Assembly: GCA_031274995.1 (NCBI GenBank)
Contig: JAISPJ010000087.1
Span: 1-64,000, forward strand
Source of the DNA: Azoarcus sp.
Lineage (GTDB): Bacteria > Pseudomonadota > Gammaproteobacteria > Burkholderiales > Rhodocyclaceae
Direction of reading: 5' to 3'
DNA length: 64,000 nucleotides
The notes beneath the pieces are model-generated. The model did not search any database. It was not told where the DNA came from and saw only the letters and a program-made list of their open reading frames with translations. Below are positions 59,372 through 64,000 of this stretch, piece after piece (position 1 is the stretch's first letter; every line of letters begins with the position of its first letter). The translations under genes were made by a program, and so were the position numbers.

Positions 59372-59545
59372 ATCTGTTTTTGTTCTGGCATAGCATATGC
59401 GCTATATCGGCTCAAATCGGTTCTGTCTCAAGGAACAACGCGACAGATATCGTACTCGATCTTTCAAGAGTCATCTTCAAGAGTATTAAGAGTACAATTT
59501 TGCGCCCCCAGTACAGAATCAGAATCGTCTCCGACGGAGCGAACG

Positions 59546-60622
59546 ATGCCTACCGCCCAAATCGAAAACCTCAATATTCTTTCCATCGACCACATGCCTT
59601 CACCGGAAGAGATCAAGGTGCGCGTGATGCTGGACGACGACGCGGCGGCCACGGTCATTGCGGGGCGTCAGGCATTCATCGACATCCTCGAGCGCCGTGA
59701 TCCCCGGCTTTTCGTCATCGTTGGCCCCTGTTCCATCCACGATCCCGAGGCCGGGCTGGATTACGCCCGGTTGCTGCGCGCGCTTGCCGATGAAGTGGCG
59801 GGTACGTTGATGCTGGCGATGCGCGTGTATTTCGAGAAGCCGCGCACTTCCACCGGCTGGAAGGGCTACATCAACGACCCTTGCATGGACGACTCCTTTC
59901 GGATCGATCTGGGCATGGAAAAGGCCCGTCATTTCCTGCGCGAAGTCTCGCGCATCGGCCTGCCCATCGCTACCGAGGCGCTCGACCCCATCGCTCCCCA
60001 GTACTATGGCGATCTCATCTCTTGGGCGGCCATCGGGGCGCGCACTTCCGAATCGCAAACCCACCGCGAAATGGCCTCCGGGCTTTCGACGCCGGTCGGC
60101 TTCAAGAACACCACCGACGGCGATGTCGCGGCCGCCATCAACGCCATTCTCTCGGCGGCCAATCCGCACAGTTTCCTTGGCCTCAACATCCAGGGGCAAT
60201 CCGCCATCGTGCGTACACGCGGCAACCGTTATGGCCACATCGTGCTGCGCGGCGGGGAACGGCCCAACTATGATTCCGTATCCGTCTCATGTACCGAACA
60301 GGCGCTTGCCAAGGCCGGATTGCCCAATAATATCGTCATCGACTGTTCGCACGGCAATTCCTGGAAGCGCCCCGAAATGCAGCCTCTGGTGATGAAGGAT
60401 GTCATCAATCAGATTCGTGACGGCAACCGCTCCATCATCGGCCTGATGATCGAAAGCAACCTCGTGGCCGGCAGCCAATCCATCCCCGCCGACCTTTCGC
60501 AGCTCAAATACGGCTGTTCGGTTACGGATGCCTGTGTCGGTTGGGAAACCACCGTCGAGATGATCCGTTCCGCCGATTCGTTATTGCGCGAAACACTGGG
60601 GAAACGGGGTGCGCCCGAATGA
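59546..60622 (+). CDS. aroG: 3-deoxy-7-phosphoheptulonate synthase (class I)
   Basis: First enzyme of the shikimate pathway, 358 residues, AroAI-alpha type. Motifs: FVIVGPCSIHDPEAGLDYARLL, MRVYFEKPRTSTGWKGYINDP, GARTSESQTHREMASGLSTPVGFKN, IVIDCSHGNSWK and SVTDACVGWETTVEM. Which aromatic amino acid feeds back cannot be told from sequence. GGAG seven bases before the ATG. The leader (59372-59545) has a double TTCAAGAGT word but no attenuator that I can recognise. Confidence 0.94.
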   Translation: MPTAQIENLNILSIDHMPSPEEIKVRVMLDDDAAATVIAGRQAFIDILERRDPRLFVIVGPCSIHDPEAGLDYARLLRALADEVAGTLMLAMRVYFEKPRTSTGWKGYINDPCMDDSFRIDLGMEKARHFLREVSRIGLPIATEALDPIAPQYYGDLISWAAIGARTSESQTHREMASGLSTPVGFKNTTDGDVAAAINAILSAANPHSFLGLNIQGQSAIVRTRGNRYGHIVLRGGERPNYDSVSVSCTEQALAKAGLPNNIVIDCSHGNSWKRPEMQPLVMKDVINQIRDGNRSIIGLMIESNLVAGSQSIPADLSQLKYGCSVTDACVGWETTVEMIRSADSLLRETLGKRGAPE

Positions 60623-61458
60623 ACCTGGTCGTCCAGGGCAACACGCTGGACTCCTCCACGCTCCAGTCCCTGTCCAGACTTGCCGGTGCAAAGGACATTG
60701 AAATCATTGATGCCGGTGCCTGCCGTTTCGATGTAAAAAACCGCGAACGCATCGCTGCCGAATTTGCCCGATTCTGCGCCAATGCCGCGCTCGACTGGGC
60801 TTGGGTTCCCAAGGGACGGCGTCTGGGCGATTTCGGCCTCTTCATCACTGACATGGATTCCACCCTCATCAATATCGAGTGCATCGATGAAATCGCCGAT
60901 ATGCAGGGAGTCAAGGCAGAAGTCGCCGTCATTACCGAGTCGGCGATGCGCGGAGAAATCGATTTCCGCACCTCGCTGGAACGTCGCGTATTGTTGCTGG
61001 CCGGGCTGCATGAACAGGCTCTGGCCAGGGTTTACGCCAAGCGGTTGCGGCTCAACCCCGGAGCCGAAGCCCTTATGGCCAGCCTCAAGGCTGCCGGTGT
61101 GCGTACCGCGCTCGTCTCCGGCGGTTTCGCCTATTTTACCGATCACATGCGGCGGGAACTCGGTTTCGACTACGCCTGGGCCAATGAACTGGAAGCCGTC
61201 GATGGCCGCCTCACCGGGCGCATGGTCGGCCCCGTGATCGATGCCCAGGCCAAGGCCGACTGCCTCACCGCCACCCGCGATGCCCTCGGCCTTGCGCCGG
61301 AACAGGTTCTTTGCTGCGGCGACGGGGCCAACGACATCCCCATGTTCCGCGCTGCCGGCTTCGGCGTTGCCTATCGTCCCAAACCCGCGTTGCGTGAAGT
61401 CGCCGACTGCTGCCTCGATTACATCGGGCTTGATGGCATTGCGCGGTTGTTTGCCTGA
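60619..61458 (+). CDS. serB: phosphoserine phosphatase
   Basis: Last step of serine synthesis. HAD motifs: FITDMDSTLINIECIDEIA (catalytic DxDST), ALVSGGFAYFTDHM, and CCGDGANDIPMFRAAG. The start is the ATG at 60619, overlapping the DAHP synthase stop (ATGA); the track start lies within that gene. 279 residues with the usual N-terminal regulatory domain. Confidence 0.95.
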   Translation: MNLVVQGNTLDSSTLQSLSRLAGAKDIEIIDAGACRFDVKNRERIAAEFARFCANAALDWAWVPKGRRLGDFGLFITDMDSTLINIECIDEIADMQGVKAEVAVITESAMRGEIDFRTSLERRVLLLAGLHEQALARVYAKRLRLNPGAEALMASLKAAGVRTALVSGGFAYFTDHMRRELGFDYAWANELEAVDGRLTGRMVGPVIDAQAKADCLTATRDALGLAPEQVLCCGDGANDIPMFRAAGFGVAYRPKPALREVADCCLDYIGLDGIARLFA

Positions 61459-61599
61459 CTGAAGAACAGGTCAGGGAGCCACAAGATGAGTCGGCGCGTG
61501 AGTTTTGTTTTGGGATTTTGATTTTCTTTTTAGCGCAGAATTGCCTAATGCGCTAACATCATCGCCCTTCTTTGCATTGGTTTGTGGCGGAGTGTTCCC

Positions 61600-62673
61600 A
61601 TGATTCTGGTAACAGGTGGCGCGGGCTTTATCGGCGGTAATTTTGTTCTTGACTGGCTTGCTGAAAAAGGTGAGCCGATCCTCAATCTGGATGCGCTGAC
61701 CTACGCGGGCAATCTGGAGACGCTGGAGACGGTGATGGACGACCCGCGCCATGTGTTCGTGCAGGGCAACGTTTGCGACCGTAACCTGCTTGACGGGGTA
61801 CTTGAAAAATATCGTCCCCGGGCGATTGTGCATTTCGCCGCCGAAAGCCACGTTGACCGTTCGATTCACGGGCCGGGCGAATTCATCCATACCAATATCG
61901 AAGGCACGTTTTCTCTGCTCGAGGCTGCGCGCGCTTACTGGAATACGATGAAAGGGGCCGAACGGGAAGCCTTCCGCTTTCTGCATGTGAGCACGGATGA
62001 GGTGTTTGGCTCCCTGCAGGCGGACGACGCGCCGTTTACCGAGGAAAACCTGTATCAGCCCAACAGTCCGTATGCTGCAAGCAAGGCATCCTCGGATCAT
62101 CTGGTGCGTGCCTGGTTCCATACCTACGGCATGCCTGTGGTGACGACAAATTGCTCGAACAACTATGGCCCGTTCCAGTTTCCTGAAAAGTTGATTCCCC
62201 TTACCATCATCAATGCGTTTGGGGGAAAATCCCTGCCGGTGTACGGGGATGGCCTGAACGTGCGGGACTGGCTTTACGTGGGCGATCATTGCCGCGCGTT
62301 GCGTGCCGTGCTTGAGCAAGGGCGGTTGGGGGAAACCTACAATATCGGAGGCGGAAACGAAAGGACTAACATAGACATCGTGCGCACGGTCTGCAATCTG
62401 CTCGATGAACTTTGGCCCGATGAAGCGGCGGGCCGCCGTGACCGACTCATCGCCTTTGTTGCGGATCGTCCCGGGCATGACCGGCGCTACGCGATCGATG
62501 CGAGAAAAATCGAACGGGAGCTTGGCTGGCGCCCGGAAGAGACTTTCGAGAGCGGCCTGCGCAAGACGGTGCAATGGTATCTTGCACACCCTCGCTGGGT
62601 GGCTGACGTGCAGAGCGGGGCTTATCGTAACTGGCTGGCTGTGCAGTATGGCATGAAGGATAGTGTGGCGTGA
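61600..62673 (+). CDS. rfbB: dTDP-glucose 4,6-dehydratase
   Basis: Second enzyme of dTDP-rhamnose synthesis, a short-chain dehydrogenase-type protein of 357 residues. [59 protein letters not shown] (catalytic YxxxK) and [15 protein letters not shown]. The start at 61600 has GGAG eight bases upstream. First gene of an rfbBDA unit running off the window. Confidence 0.96.
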   Translation: MILVTGGAGFIGGNFVLDWLAEKGEPILNLDALTYAGNLETLETVMDDPRHVFVQGNVCDRNLLDGVLEKYRPRAIVHFAAESHVDRSIHGPGEFIHTNIEGTFSLLEAARAYWNTMKGAEREAFRFLHVSTDEVFGSLQADDAPFTEENLYQPNSPYAASKASSDHLVRAWFHTYGMPVVTTNCSNNYGPFQFPEKLIPLTIINAFGGKSLPVYGDGLNVRDWLYVGDHCRALRAVLEQGRLGETYNIGGGNERTNIDIVRTVCNLLDELWPDEAAGRRDRLIAFVADRPGHDRRYAIDARKIERELGWRPEETFESGLRKTVQWYLAHPRWVADVQSGAYRNWLAVQYGMKDSVA

Positions 62674-62790
62674 TGTGATGAATAAAATGAATAAAGATTG
62701 GAACAGGGGGACTTTTTACTTGGAACTTTTTATTTGGTTGAGAGACGACGATAGAACTATCGTGATCAGGCAAGTATTAGTGAGAGGAAC

Positions 62791-63699
62791 ATGAAAATTC
62801 TGCTTTTTGGCAGAACCGGACAGGTTAGCTGGGAACTGTTGCGCTCGCTCGCGCCGCTTGGCGAGGTGGTTGCGCTAGATCGTGGGGGAAGAGACGGGCT
62901 TGTCGGCAACATGGCCGATGAGGCGGGTTTGCGGGCTACAGTGGCGGCGGTATCGCCCGACCTGATCGTCAATGCTGCTGCATATACTGATTTTGACCGT
63001 GCTGAAAGCGAGCCGGATATTGCGTATCTCGTGAACGCGACTGCGCCGAGAGTGCTTGCCGAGGAAGCTGCCGCGCGCGGCATCTGGCTTGTGCATTACT
63101 CGACTGATTACGTGTTTGACGGTAGCGGAAATCGCCCGTGGCGCGAAGATGATCGACCCGTCCCGCTCTCTGTCTATGGCAAGACCAAACTTGCCGGTGA
63201 CGAGGCAGTTATGGCGAGCGGTTGCCGTCATCTGATTTTGCGTATTTCGTGGGTCTATTCCGCACGCGGCGACAATTTCGTGCGCACCATGCTGCAATTG
63301 GCGGTTGAACGTGAGCGTTTGACGGTGGTCAGCGATCAGATTGGTGCGCCGACCGGAGCGGATCTGATTGCTGATGTGACGGCTCATCTTGTCCGTAGTG
63401 TCATGGCCGACCCTGTGGCGCATCCTGCGGGCCTGTATCACCTTGCTGCGGCGGGGGAGACGAATTGGCACGCCTACGCCAGCCTTATTATCAATAAGGC
63501 CCGCAGCCGGGGTGTGGTGCTCAAGGTGAAGGAAATCGTACCGATTCGCTCAGTCGATTGGCCATCGGCTGCTGTACGTCCCCTGAATTCGCGCCTTGAT
63601 ACCACGCGGTTGCATACGGTTTTCGGACTCCGTTTACCTTATTGGCAATTCGGAGTGACGCGGCTGCTGGAACAGATTCTGGATTCCGTATTATCATAA
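62791..63699 (+). CDS. rfbD: dTDP-4-dehydrorhamnose reductase
   Basis: Final step of dTDP-rhamnose synthesis, 302 residues. [17 protein letters not shown] (NADPH site), [32 protein letters not shown] and [23 protein letters not shown] precedes the ATG. No rfbC (epimerase) lies between rfbB and rfbD; it may follow rfbA outside the window. Confidence 0.95.
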   Translation: MKILLFGRTGQVSWELLRSLAPLGEVVALDRGGRDGLVGNMADEAGLRATVAAVSPDLIVNAAAYTDFDRAESEPDIAYLVNATAPRVLAEEAAARGIWLVHYSTDYVFDGSGNRPWREDDRPVPLSVYGKTKLAGDEAVMASGCRHLILRISWVYSARGDNFVRTMLQLAVERERLTVVSDQIGAPTGADLIADVTAHLVRSVMADPVAHPAGLYHLAAAGETNWHAYASLIINKARSRGVVLKVKEIVPIRSVDWPSAAVRPLNSRLDTTRLHTVFGLRLPYWQFGVTRLLEQILDSVLS

Positions 63700-63703
63700 A
63701 AAG

Positions 63704-64000
63704 ATGAAAACGCGCAAAGGCATCCTCCTCGCGGGCGGTTCCGGTACTCGTCTGCATCCGGCCACGTTGGCCGTATCCAAGCAACTCCTGCCGGTCTATG
63801 ACAAGCCGATGGTTTATTACCCGCTCTCGACGCTGTTGCTCGCGGGTATTCGGGATATCCTCGTAATCTCCACGCCGCAGGACACTCCGCGTTTCGAACA
63901 GTTGCTCGGCGGCGGCGGGCAGTGGGGGGTGAATATTTCCTACGCGGTACAACCGAGCCCGGACGGGCTGGCGCAGGCTTTTATTATCGGCAGGAACTTT
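63704..64000 (+). CDS. rfbA: glucose-1-phosphate thymidylyltransferase (partial, cut by window end)
   Basis: The frame opens at ATG 63704, four bases after rfbD, and is cut at residue 99 by the window edge, which is why the ORF track lacks it. [31 protein letters not shown] is the nucleotide-binding signature of RmlA. It makes dTDP-glucose for the rhamnose pathway. Confidence 0.95.
   Translation, partial: MKTRKGILLAGGSGTRLHPATLAVSKQLLPVYDKPMVYYPLSTLLLAGIRDILVISTPQDTPRFEQLLGGGGQWGVNISYAVQPSPDGLAQAFIIGRNF

Noticed and set aside
61471-62589. 372-codon minus-strand frame across rfbB
   Set aside because: Shadow; rfbB on the other strand is unmistakable.

Overview
The window reads as chromosomal DNA of a GC-rich betaproteobacterium. 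The best guess is Rhodocyclales or Nitrosomonadales, inferred from gene order and protein style without any database search. The main clues are the mdh | gntR-sdhCDAB-sdhE-gltA-odhA-odhB-lpd cluster, thrS-infC-rpmI-rplT-pheS-pheT-ihfA-merR ending in tRNA-Pro, a PEP-CTERM (exosortase-sorted) protein, and single-copy glnD, glnE, suhB, trmJ and cysE. Most of the window is housekeeping, with mobile DNA concentrated in the first 10 kb.

Layout. 1-3.6 kb: wrecked Mu-like prophage on the minus strand. Baseplate hub P, the terminase nuclease domain and head protein F are joined in one 813-codon frame, preceded by the end of gene N and followed by G. 3.8-5.1 kb: midA. 5.1-7.3 kb: a small unknown gene, a membrane protein and metY. 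7.48-8.52 kb: a 1,024-bp segment bounded by 23-bp inverted repeats and an exact 8-bp direct repeat; its only gene is a PEP-CTERM metalloprotease-like protein. 8.5-9.1 kb: a REP-like repeat and a Pro/Cys-rich protein gene. 9.3-17.3 kb: thrC, typA, mtnP (MTIP), glnD, map. 17.4-25.0 kb: SprA-like protein, ispD-ispF-ygiQ, cysE, trmJ | suhB, HDOD protein. 25.1-30.6 kb: gdhA, an antiporter, glnE. 30.8-36.4 kb: yhdP, NlpC/P60 lipoprotein, gamma-carbonic anhydrase, tRNA-Arg. 36.5-49.2 kb: TCA-cycle block. 49.3-57.2 kb: translation operon (tRNA-Pro to thrS) and tRNA-Val. 57.2-61.5 kb: cobB-DUF4124-pyrE, DAHP synthase-serB. 61.6-64 kb: rfbB, rfbD and the start of rfbA (dTDP-rhamnose), running off the right edge.

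The genes form clear functional groups: nitrogen control and assimilation (glnD, glnE, gdhA), isoprenoid precursors (ispD, ispF), a nearly complete oxidative TCA segment under a GntR regulator, and translation (IF3, L35, L20, PheRS, ThrRS).

The two most unusual observations are (1) the 1-kb inverted-repeat cassette with its own target duplication and no transposase, and (2) a family of about 125-bp multi-hairpin repeats (five copies, one a 51-bp short form, one partial). Four of the five sit exactly at gene junctions inside operons (map/glnD, ispD/ispF, carbonic anhydrase/lipoprotein, pheT/ihfA), where they supply stop codons, C-terminal tails and possibly starts.
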